Positions 1 to 9,817 of a stretch of 64,000 bases of DNA are shown here, piece after piece. Under the pieces are notes generated by a model. The model saw only the letters and a list, made by a program, of their open reading frames with translations. It was not told the DNA's origin and searched no databases. Source of the stretch: Paenibacillus protaetiae (GTDB lineage: Bacteria > Bacillota > Bacilli > Paenibacillales > Paenibacillaceae); NCBI RefSeq assembly GCF_004135365.1, contig NZ_CP035492.1:1240001-1304000 (forward strand). Reading direction: 5' to 3'. Within the stretch, counting starts at the first letter, position 1; every line of letters starts with the position of its first letter. The position numbers were made by a program, and so were the translations under genes.

Positions 1-261
1 GTCCAGGCATCTGCTTCTGGTCATCACAGAAAGCCATGCCTCGAGCGACCCCCGCGACGGATCATAATGCCTGCCGCGCCGCAACACTTCCAGAAACACA
101 TCGTGGCACACATCCTCCGCTTCCATCCGTTCGCCCAGCATGCGGAGCGCAACCTGCATCACTAAAGGAGCATAACGCGCATAAAACCGGTCAAATGCTT
201 CTGTCTCCCCTTCGCACATATCGTGAAGCACTTCGCACATATTCGTTTCCTGACGGCTCAA
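1..261 (-). CDS. ECF-type RNA polymerase sigma factor, 5' part only (gene runs off the window start)
   Basis: The 87 visible residues are the start of a sigma-70 family protein. Region 2 is recognisable: a stretch reading EAFDRFYARYAPLVMQVALR, followed by a conserved acidic patch (AEDVCHDVFLEVL) as in region 2.2. The region 4 half lies outside the window. I chose the TTG start at 261 because an AAGGAGG sits six bases before it. An in-frame ATG at 279 is the alternative, but it overlaps that ribosome site. The gene is divergent from the NEW3/ABC exporter operon, with about 180 bases between them. An anti-sigma factor would lie outside the window, so its signal cannot be inferred. Confidence 0.85.
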   Translation of the reverse strand, partial: MSRQETNMCEVLHDMCEGETEAFDRFYARYAPLVMQVALRMLGERMEAEDVCHDVFLEVLRRGRHYDPSRGSLEAWLSVMTRSRCLD

Positions 262-445
262 CGGGTCCCCCTCCTTCATCAGCCCGCTTAACAGTAATTG
301 ATCTATTTAACGTTTTATCAAAAAATCGGCGCAAGGAAAATTAAATTTTTTTTCAGGTTCGTAAATCCGAATTCGTTCCTGAATCGTACCGATTACGTAA
401 ACTGCGCAAGACGCAGACATCATTCCATGTTCAGGAGGGGATCGC

Positions 446-1612
446 ATGCTTCAAGCATGCCGCAAGACAGGCTACAAATGGTTGCTCGCTTTAGGAATCG
501 CATTCGGAACCGTTTCGGCGGGGCTTGGCGCGCTGCCGGCGGCGGCCGCAGGCTCGGTGGAACTGTACACGCCTTATCTGCAGCTTTCGGCGCCGCCGGG
601 AGACTCCATTGCGTATTCCATCGACGTTATCAACCACGGTTCTTCGACCGAAACGGTCGATCTTGGTTTCGATACGAAAGGGAATAAATGGGATTACGAG
701 CTGACGGCTGGCGGCCGTACGGTCAGCAAGCTGGCGGTAAAAGGCGGCGAAACGCAGACGGTTAATCTGCAGCTCGATGTTCCGCTCGAAATCAATAAAG
801 GCGTATACCAATTCCAGTTGAATGCAGGCGGAGAAGCGCTGCCGCTGGCCGTTCAAGTATCCGAGCAAGGCACGTTCCGCACGGAGCTGACGACCGATCA
901 GCCGAACATCCAGGGCCATTCGGATTCAACCTTTACATTCAGCGCCACACTCCGTAACCGGACGGCCGAGAAGCAAACGTACGCACTGGCCGCGAAAGCC
1001 GAAACCGGCTGGGATGTAACGTTCAGTGACGGCAGCAACAGCGTAACTTCGGTTGACGTCGATCCAAACGGCGAAAAAAGCATCACCATTACTGCGAAGC
1101 CGCCCGAATCGGTAAAAGCCGGTAAATACGACATTCCGATTACGGCTTCCAACAATTCGACATCCGCTAACACGACGGTTGAAGCGGTCGTAACCGGCAC
1201 GTACAACATGACGCTCAGCACGCCTAACGACCTGCTCAGCACCCATGTAACCGCAGGTTCGCAGCGCAAAGTTGATCTTGTTGTCACAAACACCGGCTCC
1301 GCAGAGCTGAAGCAAGTAGCCATGTCGGCCGATACGCCAACCGACTGGGAAGTCACCTTCGAGCCTTCCACCATTGATTCCATCCAGCCGGGGCAAACAG
1401 CGCATGTGCAAGCAACGATTAAAGCGGACAAAAAAGCGCTCGCCGGCGATTATGTTGTTAACGTTAATGCAGCAGCGCCTGAAAAATCCGCCAACGCCCA
1501 ATTCCGTGTCGCCGTCAAGTCATCCGTCTTGTGGGGATGGATCGGCATTGTCATCATTTTGGCGGTAATCGGCGGCATTTACGGGCTGTTCCGGAAGTTT
1601 GGGAGGCGGTAA
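446..1612 (+). CDS. NEW3-domain membrane-anchored exported protein, partner of ABC exporter
   Basis: A 388-residue protein with an N-terminal signal peptide (about residues 1-36, ending AAAA), a long beta-rich extracytoplasmic region, and one C-terminal membrane helix (about 361-384) ending in basic residues. The repeated pattern of NxG..., W.V.F and P-G-x-Y/K-I resembles the NEW3 domain first described in alpha-galactosidases, here probably in two or three copies. The ribosome site is AGGAGGGG eight bases before ATG. The ABC ATPase start follows two bases after this stop and the permease follows that, so the three genes form one operon. I infer an accessory role for the exporter, such as substrate presentation at the outer face of the membrane. 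No catalytic motif is visible. Confidence 0.75.
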   Translation: MLQACRKTGYKWLLALGIAFGTVSAGLGALPAAAAGSVELYTPYLQLSAPPGDSIAYSIDVINHGSSTETVDLGFDTKGNKWDYELTAGGRTVSKLAVKGGETQTVNLQLDVPLEINKGVYQFQLNAGGEALPLAVQVSEQGTFRTELTTDQPNIQGHSDSTFTFSATLRNRTAEKQTYALAAKAETGWDVTFSDGSNSVTSVDVDPNGEKSITITAKPPESVKAGKYDIPITASNNSTSANTTVEAVVTGTYNMTLSTPNDLLSTHVTAGSQRKVDLVVTNTGSAELKQVAMSADTPTDWEVTFEPSTIDSIQPGQTAHVQATIKADKKALAGDYVVNVNAAAPEKSANAQFRVAVKSSVLWGWIGIVIILAVIGGIYGLFRKFGRR

Positions 1613-1614
1613 TC

Positions 1615-2643
1615 GTGCAACCGACCTTACACGAAACGCTTTTACAGCAGGAACCGATCATTGAAATGACCCGGCTTACGAAAAAATACGGCGAGCAAAC
1701 CGCGGTCAACCAGCTGGATTTGACTATCGCCAAAGGCGAAGTGTTTGGCCTGCTCGGCCCGAACGGAGCCGGCAAAACGACGACGATTCTGATGATGCTG
1801 GGCTTAACCGAGCCGTCGGGCGGCAAAGTGCGTGTATGCGGGCTTGACCCGACCCGCCAGCCGCTGGAAGTGAAACGCCGTGTCGGCTATATGCCGGATG
1901 ACGTTGGCTTCTATGAGGACCGGACCGCGCTGGATAATTTGATGCTCACGGCCCGCTTGAACGGCATTGCGCCCGGGGAAGCCCGCGTGCAGGCGATGGA
2001 GCTGCTTGAACGGGTCGGCTTGCAGCATGCGCTCGGCAAAAAAGTCGGTGCGTTCTCAAGAGGGATGCGGCAGCGGCTGGGCATCGCCGATGTGCTGATT
2101 AAGAAGCCCGAGGTCATTATCCTCGACGAACCGACGCTTGGCATTGACCCGGAAGGGGTTCGCGAGCTGCTGCAGCTGATCGAGCAGCTAAGCCGCAATG
2201 AAGGGCTGACTGTACTGCTGTCCTCGCATCATCTGCATCAGGTGCAGCAAATATGCGACCGCGTCGGCCTGTTTGTGCAAGGCAAGCTGATCGCTTCCGG
2301 CAACATCGAATCGCTGGCGAAGCAGCTGGACGATGAAGGCAAAATTACCGTGGAGCTGTCAGCTTCGCCATGGACGAGTGAGCTGGAAGCCCGGCTTGCC
2401 GGGCTGGACGGCATCTTGTCCTACCAAGGCCCGGAGCAGCCGTTCCCGGCAGCTGGCAGCGCTCAGCCCGCCGAAGCGGTACTGGTGAGCACGCGCGATT
2501 TGACTTCGGACGCAGCCCGCGCCGTGCTGGAAAGCGGCGCCCTGCTCCATTCGATCCGGCGCAAGCAATACGGGCTTGACGATATTTATCACCGTTATTT
2601 TGAAGGAGGCGGACAGCTTGGGCGAAGCAACAACATTCAGTAA
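1615..2643 (+). CDS. ABC transporter ATP-binding protein (ABC-2 type exporter)
   Basis: A 342-residue ATPase. Walker A is GPNGAGKTT (about residues 48-56), the signature is FSRGMRQRL (about 146), Walker B is VIILDEP (about 167), and the switch histidine lies in LLSSHH. The long C-terminal tail is usual for ABC-2/NodI-like ATPases. I chose the GTG at 1615 because GGGAGG precedes it by eight bases; an in-frame ATG at 1531 lies inside the upstream gene. It would power the permease encoded next, which overlaps its last 26 bases. The likely substrate class is an exported compound or peptide. The substrate cannot be read from the sequence. Confidence 0.9.
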   Translation: MQPTLHETLLQQEPIIEMTRLTKKYGEQTAVNQLDLTIAKGEVFGLLGPNGAGKTTTILMMLGLTEPSGGKVRVCGLDPTRQPLEVKRRVGYMPDDVGFYEDRTALDNLMLTARLNGIAPGEARVQAMELLERVGLQHALGKKVGAFSRGMRQRLGIADVLIKKPEVIILDEPTLGIDPEGVRELLQLIEQLSRNEGLTVLLSSHHLHQVQQICDRVGLFVQGKLIASGNIESLAKQLDDEGKITVELSASPWTSELEARLAGLDGILSYQGPEQPFPAAGSAQPAEAVLVSTRDLTSDAARAVLESGALLHSIRRKQYGLDDIYHRYFEGGGQLGRSNNIQ

Positions 2644-3661
2644 CGGCTTCTGGAGAAGGCTTGCCGGGAAGAACATACGGGACGCCTCCTCCGGTTCAGC
2701 CTCACGCCGGTCTGCAGGCCCGTTCTGGGTCATGGTACAAAAGGAATTTGGCGACCATTTGCGCAGCTGGCGGTTTACCATCCTGATCGGCATCATTACA
2801 TTAGCTTGCATCGGGTCCATTTACGCAGCTGTAACGGCCATTCAGGCAGGAGTCAAAAGCCAGCAGACGGACACGACCTTCCTGTTCCTGCAAATGTTCA
2901 CCGCCTCCGACGGGACGCTGCCGACATTCGTCACCTTTGTCTCGTTTCTGGGACCGCTTATCGGCATTGCGCTTGGCTTTGACGCCGTGAATACGGAACG
3001 GAATAAAGGTACGCTCAGCCGCCTGATGTCGCAGCCGCTGTACCGCGACGATTTTATTCTTGCGAAGTTTACCGCTTCGCTCATGCTCATCGGTGTCGTA
3101 TTATTTTCGCTGGGGCTGCTTGTCATGGGGCTTGGGCTGTTCGTTATCGGGTATCCTCCAACGCCGGAAGAAGTGCTGCGCGTCTTGTGCTTTGTCATCG
3201 TTGCGGTCGTGTACGTCGGCTTCTGGCTCAACTTGTCGATCTTGTTCTCAATCCGGTTCCGCCAGGCGGCAACGTCGGCGTTGTCCGGCATTGCGCTTTG
3301 GATTTTTTTCTCTGTCTTCTTCAGCATGATTGTGGATTTGATCGACAAAGCGACAACGCCGTCGGATACATCCAGCCTGGATACGCAGCTTGGGCATATT
3401 CACTGGATGCTGCTGCTGAACCGGATCTCGCCTTCCTATCTGTTCTCCGAGGCAACCAGCACGCTCCTTATGCCAGGCGTCCGTTCACTTGGGCCGCTGA
3501 CGACCGAGCAGGTTGTCGGGGCTATTGCCAGTCCGCTGCCGCTGTCGCAAAGCATCCTGCTTTCGTGGCCGCAGCTGGTTGGCATGATTGCCGAAACGAT
3601 GATTTGCTTCGGCATCTCGTATGTGCTGTTTATGCGCCAGGAAATCCGTTCGCGTTCTTAA
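2618..3661 (+). CDS. ABC-2 type transporter permease
   Basis: A 347-residue integral membrane protein with about six hydrophobic segments (the first near residues 40-60, then clusters at 100-120, 155-180, 185-205, 225-245 and 315-335). The stretch DAVNTERNKGTLSRLMSQPL is the typical cytoplasmic loop of ABC-2 permeases. I chose the TTG start at 2618 because GAAGGAGGCGGACAGC precedes it. It overlaps the ATPase gene by 26 bases in another frame, which implies translational coupling. It is the last gene of the NEW3-ATPase-permease operon, and a terminator hairpin follows about 60 bases downstream. Confidence 0.88.
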   Translation: MGEATTFSNGFWRRLAGKNIRDASSGSASRRSAGPFWVMVQKEFGDHLRSWRFTILIGIITLACIGSIYAAVTAIQAGVKSQQTDTTFLFLQMFTASDGTLPTFVTFVSFLGPLIGIALGFDAVNTERNKGTLSRLMSQPLYRDDFILAKFTASLMLIGVVLFSLGLLVMGLGLFVIGYPPTPEEVLRVLCFVIVAVVYVGFWLNLSILFSIRFRQAATSALSGIALWIFFSVFFSMIVDLIDKATTPSDTSSLDTQLGHIHWMLLLNRISPSYLFSEATSTLLMPGVRSLGPLTTEQVVGAIASPLPLSQSILLSWPQLVGMIAETMICFGISYVLFMRQEIRSRS

Positions 3662-3715
3662 GACGGGTTGCAGCGGTACCCGGCCTTATAAGGTGTGGCT
3701 CCATCCGTTTCAAAC

Positions 3716-3766
3716 AAAACAGCCTTTCTCCGCCGCTGGCGATGCGGCAGAGAAAGGCTGTTTTGT
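3716..3766. terminator. Bidirectional rho-independent terminator
   Basis: Arms 3721-3736 and 3744-3759 pair 15 of 16 bases (AGCCTTTCTC...GAGAAAGGCT). The flank is T-rich on the plus side and A-rich before the first arm, so it can end both the exporter operon (+) and the DUF4395 gene (-). Confidence 0.85.
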
Positions 3767-3894
3767 GTTCATGCATGTTTTACGGACGCGTTCCCCTATT
3801 CCCTTCACGTCCGCAATTACTCCCGCTGTTCCCTAACATGCCATTCCATACGGTTTGGAGAATAACAGCGGATTGAAACTGCGCTTTTGGACCG

Positions 3895-4347
3895 TTATGC
3901 ATCTGCCCGTTTTTTCGCATGGCGGTATTGATTCCAGCGGAAGCGGATAAAGCAGCCTACGCAAAAACCGGCCAATGCGCCGATATTCGCCAGTGCAGGC
4001 AAAATCGTAAAAATATAAAAGCCAGCCGTCCAGCCTGCTGCCGCGCTAATGATTGCCACAAGAAGCATCCCGGTGCAAAGCGTCTGATTAAAGCGAAGCT
4101 GCGCTTTTTCCTCCGATACGTAAGAGGAAGGCGGGCGCTTAAAGTTTTGCTTGGCAATCCAAATGACCGGATTCCAGCCGATTGCGGCTCCAAGTCCGCA
4201 AGTCACAAGCGGGATCGCCGCAATCCAAGGCTGCTGCGTAATCCAGCTGATGGCCAGCAGGGCAAGCGTAACCCAGTTATTGAACCGGACCAGCGGCATC
4301 GGAACGGATGGGACCTGCGGTACGGTCGATGCAGGTTCTTGAGTCAT
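3895..4347 (-). CDS. DUF4395 family membrane protein
   Basis: A 150-residue protein with four hydrophobic segments. It matches my recollection of DUF4395 proteins in the early stretch PLVRFNNWVTLALL and in the membrane pattern. I chose the ATG at 4347 because GAAGGAGTGG lies six bases upstream; a further in-frame ATG at 4386 has no ribosome site. It lies 92 bases downstream of the MOSC gene on the same strand and may be read with it. Function unknown. Confidence 0.65.
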   Translation of the reverse strand: MTQEPASTVPQVPSVPMPLVRFNNWVTLALLAISWITQQPWIAAIPLVTCGLGAAIGWNPVIWIAKQNFKRPPSSYVSEEKAQLRFNQTLCTGMLLVAIISAAAGWTAGFYIFTILPALANIGALAGFCVGCFIRFRWNQYRHAKKRADA

Positions 4348-4439
4348 ACGTAACCACTCCTTCGGTATCATGTCAGCTAGTTCCATTATACATGATATCC
4401 GATCATAATAGTAGGGTTACTTTATTTTGATGCGCAAGC

Positions 4440-5177
4440 TTAATCAATTTGTTTATTCATCCAAAACACATCGTCGCCTACCCGTACTGTGCCGGGCTGC
4501 ACCACGGTTGCATAAATGCCAAAATGCAGCCCCAGCCCTTCATTCACCGCCTTCAAAATGCTTACATCCCGCACTTGCGAATCCGGATCCAGCGTAATCA
4601 TCGAGCAGCGGTCGCAAGGCTCCGTTACAGTAAGCTCAGCTCCGCCGATCCGCAGCCGCTCGCCGATCAGTTCCTGCTCCTGCTGGAACGGGCTTCCTTC
4701 CAGCACAATCGTCATATTAGCGCGGAAGCGGCGCATGTCGACAGGTTTGCCCAATAGCCCTTCCAGCTTACGCAGCGCAAGGTCCGTGACGATCAGCACC
4801 TGCCCGGCATCTACAGCGAGCAGATCGTCATGCTCATCGCATGTAAATAACGTTATTTTACGTTTGAACAGCGGCTGCACGCGTTCCAGCAGCTCCTCGC
4901 CCCAGTCCAGCAGCGTACCGTCCGGCGCTTCGATTTTGACCTGCGGAATCGCCCTGGCGCCGTCTTTGTCCAATATCCTCGCTTTATAGCCGAGCAACTG
5001 CGGGATATTCCTTCCCGTCACGTAGCGGTCCCAGCCTTGTTTGGTTTCGTCCACGAGTGCACGGGTTCTGTCGCCGTACACGCCGGTCGGAACGAGCGCC
5101 GATTCCTCCAGCCTTTCTCCTGCCATTGATTTCACCGGATAACGGCTCAGTTCCGCCAGCTTGCCTATCGCTTGCAT
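4440..5177 (-). CDS. MOSC domain-containing protein
   Basis: A 245-residue protein with an N-terminal MOSC beta-barrel (starts KLAELSRYPVKSMAGE) and a C-terminal MOSC domain that keeps the cysteine expected for this family (TEPCDRCSMITLDPDSQ, about residues 185-200). MOSC proteins bind molybdenum cofactor or sulfur carriers. The closest functional relatives (mARC, YcbX, YiiM) reduce N-hydroxylated compounds, and I infer a similar role. The gene begins 24 bases after glyQS on the same strand and probably sits in its T-box-controlled transcript. That pairing has no obvious metabolic logic. Confidence 0.85.
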   Translation of the reverse strand: MQAIGKLAELSRYPVKSMAGERLEESALVPTGVYGDRTRALVDETKQGWDRYVTGRNIPQLLGYKARILDKDGARAIPQVKIEAPDGTLLDWGEELLERVQPLFKRKITLFTCDEHDDLLAVDAGQVLIVTDLALRKLEGLLGKPVDMRRFRANMTIVLEGSPFQQEQELIGERLRIGGAELTVTEPCDRCSMITLDPDSQVRDVSILKAVNEGLGLHFGIYATVVQPGTVRVGDDVFWMNKQID

Positions 5178-5201
5178 TGCCTTTATTCCCCCATCCCGTC
5201 A

Positions 5202-6599
5202 TTAGTTAGCATCGGTTCCGTTAATCCGCTGCTCCAAAAAGCTCCGAACCTGCTCGATCGGCATGCGCTGCTGCGCCATCGAATCCCGTTCTCTTACCGT
5301 CACCTGACCGTCCGTTTCGCTGTCGAAATCGTAAGTGATACAGAAGGGGGTGCCGATTTCGTCATGCCTGCGGTATCGTTTGCCGATAGATCCCGCCTCA
5401 TCGTAATCTACCATATAATGCCGCGACAACTCTTGAAAAATACGCTCCGCGCCTTCCGCCAGCTTTTTCGATAAGGGCAGCACCGCCGCTTTGTACGGGG
5501 CCAGCGCAGGGTGAAAATGAAACACATGCCGCGTCTCTCCGCTTTCCAGCGTTTCCTCCTCAAATGCATCTATCAGAAAAGCAAGCGCAACCCGATCGGC
5601 GCCAAGCGACGGTTCGATGCAATATGGGACATACCGCTCATTCGTATCCGGATCAAGGACATGGAAATCCTCGCCCGAATGGTGCATGTGCTGCTTCAGG
5701 TCGTAATCGGTGCGGTCGGCGATGCCCCACAGCTCGCCCCATCCGAACGGGAAGCGGAATTCAATGTCGGTCGTCGCGCTGCTGTAATGCGACAGCTCTT
5801 CTTCAGAATGGTCGCGCAGCCGGATGCTTTCCTCGTTCATCCCGTATGCCAGAAGCCAGTCCCGGCAAAAGCTCCGCCAATACCGGAACCATTCCAAATC
5901 TTCGCCCGGCTTGCAAAAAAATTCAAGCTCCATCTGCTCGAACTCGCGCGTGCGGAACGTAAAGTTGCCCGGCGTAATTTCGTTGCGGAAGCTTTTGCCG
6001 ATTTGGCCGATGCCGAACGGAAGTTTTTTGCGCATTGTACGCTGCACGTTTTTGAAGTTGACGAAGATCCCTTGCGCCGTCTCCGGACGCAAATAAATTT
6101 GGCTGGAGCTTTCTTCCGTGACTCCCTGATACGTCTTGAACATGAGATTAAACTGCCGGATATCCGTGTAATCAAAGGCGCCGCAAGAAGGACATTCGAT
6201 ACGGTGCTCTCGGATAAGCTCCATCATTTGATCAAATGATAACCCGTCAACGATCAACTCTATGCCGCGGCCGCCTAACGCCTCCTCGATAATTTTATCT
6301 GCGCGGTGACGCGCCTTGCATGCTTTGCAGTCGATCATCGGATCGCTGAAGTTGCCGACATGCCCTGAAGCAACCCAAGCCTGCGGATTCATCAGAATAG
6401 CGGCGTCCAGTCCAACGTTATAAGGGGACTTCTGAATAAACGACTTCCACCATGCCCGTTTTATGTTGTTTTTAAGCTCAACGCCCAACGGGCCGTAGTC
6501 CCAAGTGTTGGCCAGGCCGCCATATATGTCGGAACCGGCAAATATAAACCCTCTGCTTTTTGCAATTGCTGTAATTTGATCCATCGTTACTTCGCCCAT
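5202..6599 (-). CDS. glyQS: Glycine--tRNA ligase, single-chain dimeric class II type
   Basis: A 465-residue enzyme that charges tRNA-Gly with glycine. It opens with the family signature [14 protein letters not shown]. It has a zinc-ribbon-like insertion with CKACKARH and CPSCG (about residues 92-140), motif 2 ([19 protein letters not shown], about 204-222), motif 3 ([12 protein letters not shown], about 330-345) and a C-terminal anticodon-binding domain. This is the single-chain (Thermus/Staphylococcus) type, not the separate alpha and beta subunits of Bacillus subtilis. The start ATG has AAAGGGG upstream; a second in-frame ATG five codons in is possible. A T-box leader precedes it, so expression should rise when tRNA-Gly is uncharged. 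Confidence 0.95.
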   Translation of the reverse strand: MGEVTMDQITAIAKSRGFIFAGSDIYGGLANTWDYGPLGVELKNNIKRAWWKSFIQKSPYNVGLDAAILMNPQAWVASGHVGNFSDPMIDCKACKARHRADKIIEEALGGRGIELIVDGLSFDQMMELIREHRIECPSCGAFDYTDIRQFNLMFKTYQGVTEESSSQIYLRPETAQGIFVNFKNVQRTMRKKLPFGIGQIGKSFRNEITPGNFTFRTREFEQMELEFFCKPGEDLEWFRYWRSFCRDWLLAYGMNEESIRLRDHSEEELSHYSSATTDIEFRFPFGWGELWGIADRTDYDLKQHMHHSGEDFHVLDPDTNERYVPYCIEPSLGADRVALAFLIDAFEEETLESGETRHVFHFHPALAPYKAAVLPLSKKLAEGAERIFQELSRHYMVDYDEAGSIGKRYRRHDEIGTPFCITYDFDSETDGQVTVRERDSMAQQRMPIEQVRSFLEQRINGTDAN

Positions 6600-6654
6600 T
6601 TGCTGAAATCCCCTTTCAACCTTGTAATTTCATAACCGTTTAAACAAATGTCCG

Positions 6655-6881
6655 TAAACAAAAACAGCTCTCGTCCCCGGACAAGCGTTATGCTTATCCG
6701 GGGACGAGAGCTGTTCTCCCGCGGTTCCACCCCAGTTGGCGCGTTGAAGCTGCGCCCCCTTATCGCTCAGGCTCAGGATTGCCGTTTCCGAGGCAGCTTA
6801 CCTTGGGCTTTCACCGTCCCCAAGTCGCTGTTGCAAGCGAATTGCCGTCGTACTATAGATCCGTCTGCGCCTTATTGAGTT
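6655..6881 (-). promoter_or_regulatory. T-box riboswitch leader of glyQS, with its terminator
   Basis: On the minus strand, 6734-6718 carries the T-box core GGGGTGGAACCGCGG, which pairs with the tRNA acceptor end and forms the antiterminator. It is followed by a very strong GC-rich hairpin at 6714-6664 (CTCGTCCCCGG against CCGGGGACGAG) and a run of T, the competing terminator. Upstream, a conserved-looking GGTGAAAGCC block lies near 6800. A GGC glycine codon followed by A, near 6840, is a candidate specifier, but I have not folded stem I. The leader ends about 55 bases before the glyQS start. Confidence 0.92.
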
Positions 6882-6887
6882 GTTAAT

Positions 6888-6916
6888 ATGGTATTCAATT
6901 CCACCCGCACAGTCAA
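6888..6916 (-). promoter_or_regulatory. SigA-type promoter of the glyQS leader
   Basis: On the minus strand, TTGACT (6916-6911) and TACCAT (6893-6888) are separated by 17 bases. This places the transcript start near 6881, just before the T-box leader. Confidence 0.65.
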
Positions 6917-6960
6917 GGGCAGAACAGGTGCGAGCCGCCTAATATACCGGTTAACCTGCA

Positions 6961-7000
6961 AAAAAAAGCAGCCTGTCCGCAATGATTCGCGGACAGGCTG
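6961..7000 (-). terminator. Terminator after the ABC-F gene
   Basis: A perfect 12-bp hairpin (6969-6980 with 6989-7000, core AGCCTGTCCGC). On the minus strand it is followed by GC and a run of seven T (6967-6961). Confidence 0.9.
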
Positions 7001-7012
7001 ACTGGCTTATGC

Positions 7013-8568
7013 TTAGAATACTTTCGTTGTCCACGATTCGCAGTTCCAGATGTCGGTCACGACATCGCGGTAGAACTCTGGTTCGTGGGAAATGAGCAGG
7101 ATGCTGCCTTTGTACGCCTTCAAGGCGCGTTTCAGCTCATCCTTCGCATCGACGTCCAAATGGTTGGTAGGCTCGTCGAGCACCAGCAGGTTCGTTTCGC
7201 TGTTGATCAGCTTGCACAAGCGGACCTTCGCTTTTTCGCCGCCGCTCAGCACGGCGATTTTGCTTTCGATATGCTTCGTCGTCAGGCCGCATTTCGCAAG
7301 CGCGGCGCGCACTTCGAATTGGGTGAATGAAGGGAATTCCTTCCACACCTCTTCGATACAGGTATTGTAGTTCGTATCCTTCGTTTCCTGCTCGAAATAA
7401 CCGATATGGAGCAGATCGCCGCGCTGCACGGAGCCGGAAATCGGATTGATTTCGCCAAGGATGCTCCGCATGAGCGTCGTTTTGCCGATACCGTTGGCGC
7501 CAACAAGGGCAATTTTCTGGCCGCGCTCCATGCGCAGATCAAGCGGACGGGACAGCGGGCTGTCGTAGCCGATGACGAGATCTTTCGTTTCGAATATAAG
7601 CTTGCCGCTTGTCCGGGCTTCCTTGAAGTTGAACTGAGGCTTCGGCTTTTCCTTCGCCAGCTCGATCACTTCCATCTTGTCGAGCTTCTTCTGGCGCGAC
7701 ATCGCCATATTGCGTGTCGCTACGCTTGCTTTGTTGCGCGCAACAAAGTCCTTCAGGTCGGCAATTTCCTGCTGCTGGCGCTTGAAAGCCGATTCCAGCT
7801 GCGATTTTTTCATTTCGTATACTTCCTGGAAATGATCGTAGTCGCCGACATAGCGGTTCAGCTCCTGATTCTCCATATGGTAAATCAAGTTGATGACGCT
7901 GTTCAGGAACGGGATATCGTGGGAAATAAGAATAAAGGCATTCTCATATTCCTGCAAATAACGCTTCAGCCATTCGATATGCTGCTCGTCGAGATAGTTG
8001 GTAGGCTCGTCAAGGAGCAGAATGTCCGGCTTCTCCAGCAGCAGCTTCGCAAGCAGCACTTTCGTGCGCTGACCGCCGCTCAGGTCGGTAACGTCCTTGT
8101 CCAGACCGATATCGGTAAGGCCAAGCCCCGGGCGGTTTCTTCCACCTTCGCGTCGATCAGGTAAAAATCCTGGTTCGTCAGCGTATCCTGGATTGTGCCT
8201 ACATCTTCCAGCAGCTGCTCCAGTTCCTCAGGCGACACTTCGCCCATGCGGGCGTACATGTCGTTCATCTCTTGTTCCATGTCAAACAAATATTGATACG
8301 CGCTGCGCAGCACATCGCGAATCGTCATCCCTTTGGTCAGCACCGCATGCTGATCGAGATAACCTACGCGCACTTTTTTGGACCATTCGACTTTGCCGTC
8401 GTCCGGCTGCAGCTTTCCGGTAATAATGTTCATAAAAGTCGACTTGCCTTCGCCGTTTGCGCCGATCAGGCCGATATGCTCGCCTTTCAGCAGGCGGAAC
8501 GAAACATCGTTAAAGATGGCGCGGTCGCCGAATCCGTGGCTTAACCGCTCTACGTTTAATATGCTCAT
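7013..8568 (-). pseudogene. ABC-F family ATPase (YfmM-like), split by one frameshift
   Basis: Two adjoining reading frames together encode about 518 residues of one ABC-F protein: two ATPase domains, no membrane segments. The N-terminal part has Walker A GANGEGKST and runs in frame to about 8127. There the frame shifts, and the normal continuation (DIGLDKDVTDLSGGQRTKV) is read in another frame. The C-terminal part has LLLDEPTNYLD, the inter-domain linker, a second Walker A GANGIGKTT, LSGGEKAKV and VLDEPTNHLD. One extra base in the C run at 8126-8129 restores the frame and the expected ARGLGLTDIG. All motifs are intact, so a read error is likelier than gene loss. ABC-F proteins act on ribosomes, rescuing stalled translation or protecting against antibiotics. 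The start ATG at 8568 has AAAAGGTG upstream. Confidence 0.88.
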
Positions 8569-8684
8569 GTATGACACCTTTTCATCTTGGACTTTAATTC
8601 ATTCGTTCTATTATATACGGTAAAAGCAGGTCAACTCAACGTTCTTTTGCAGCTGAAGCCTGTTATTTTTGTGAAAATGGACAG

Positions 8685-9581
8685 CTATTGCAAGCTGGCT
8701 TGCCGCTGTTTCCGCTGCTTCTGCTTATAGTTGACCAGCACAATGCTGAATACGATCAGTACAAGTCCCGCAAGCAGATTGGCCGTGACATGCTCATTCA
8801 TAAACAAAACGCTGCAAGTAATAGACACGACCGGGATCAGGAAGGTGAAAGATCCAACTACGGCCGCTTCCCCCGAGCCGATCAGCTTGAAATAAACCAG
8901 CCAGCCGAGTGCGATGACGAATACGGAAATAAACAGTGTGTCGGTCATAAATGAAGCGCTCCATTCAATCGCGGACCAGCTTTCCGTCAAGCTTCCGTAT
9001 CCAAGCATAATAATGCCGCCAATCGTAATTTGGCTCGCCGTCATCCACAGCATGTCGACCTTCGCCGCCACACGTTTAATATATACGGTGCCAAACGCCC
9101 AAGTTAACGCCGAAGCAAGCGCAAGCACAATGCCGATGATCGACAAGCCGTTTTCGAATCCGCCGACGCTCATCGCCGCAACCCCCAAAAAACCAAGCAG
9201 CAGGCCAAGCAGCTTCAGGCCGTTCATCCGTTCGCCAAGCCACAGCCAGGCAAACAAGCCAAGCAATACCGGCTGTAAAAACACAATCGCAGAAAAAATA
9301 CCGGCCGGCATATAATTAAGCCCAATCGTCTGGAAGCCGTAATAAAACACGATGCTTAATAGGGAAGAAATCAAATAAATCAGCCCGTTTTGCTTCAGCC
9401 GGAGCAGCCTCCAGCGCGGAAGCGCAATGCCGATCAGCAGCACCCCGCCGATTAACGTGCGCAAGCCGGCGAATAGAACGGGCGGCGTATAGGTTAATGC
9501 ATATTTGGAAAGCGGCCAATTGACTCCCCACATCAAAATGAGGAATAACAAATATAGAACCGTTTGTTTTTTCGTCAGCAT
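8685..9581 (-). CDS. EamA / drug-metabolite transporter family permease
   Basis: A 298-residue protein with ten predicted membrane helices in two EamA repeats of five. The first begins LLFLILMWGVNWPLSKYAL and the second is around AGIFSAIVFLQPVLLGLFAW. I chose the ATG at 9581 because GAGGAGAG lies seven bases upstream; the open frame extends further but with unlikely composition. The C-terminus is basic (KQKQRKQRQ). Members export amino acids, nucleosides or other metabolites; the substrate is not predictable. It is transcribed alone, with no obvious partner. Confidence 0.88.
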   Translation of the reverse strand: MLTKKQTVLYLLFLILMWGVNWPLSKYALTYTPPVLFAGLRTLIGGVLLIGIALPRWRLLRLKQNGLIYLISSLLSIVFYYGFQTIGLNYMPAGIFSAIVFLQPVLLGLFAWLWLGERMNGLKLLGLLLGFLGVAAMSVGGFENGLSIIGIVLALASALTWAFGTVYIKRVAAKVDMLWMTASQITIGGIIMLGYGSLTESWSAIEWSASFMTDTLFISVFVIALGWLVYFKLIGSGEAAVVGSFTFLIPVVSITCSVLFMNEHVTANLLAGLVLIVFSIVLVNYKQKQRKQRQASLQ

Positions 9582-9704
9582 GTTTCTCTCTCCTCGATAA
9601 AAATGTCTCTCGAATATTACCTCACATCGCACGATAAATACAATGAATCTTTTGTATACCTTCCATAACCAAATGTTATGGGTAAACATAAAACGGGCAA
9701 AGCT

Positions 9705-9748
9705 AAAACCCGAGAGAGCTGGACATTTCCATGTGCTCCTCGGGTTTG
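9705..9748 (-). terminator. Probable terminator after the YhaZ-like gene
   Basis: Imperfect hairpin with AAACCCGAG and CTCGGGTTT at the base, followed on the minus strand by TTTTAGCTTT. Confidence 0.6.
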
Positions 9749-9817
9749 CGGATGGTTTACAAATCGGGATGGCCTTATTGCACATGTATCATGCGGGCGA
9801 ATCCGGCAAGAGACATC

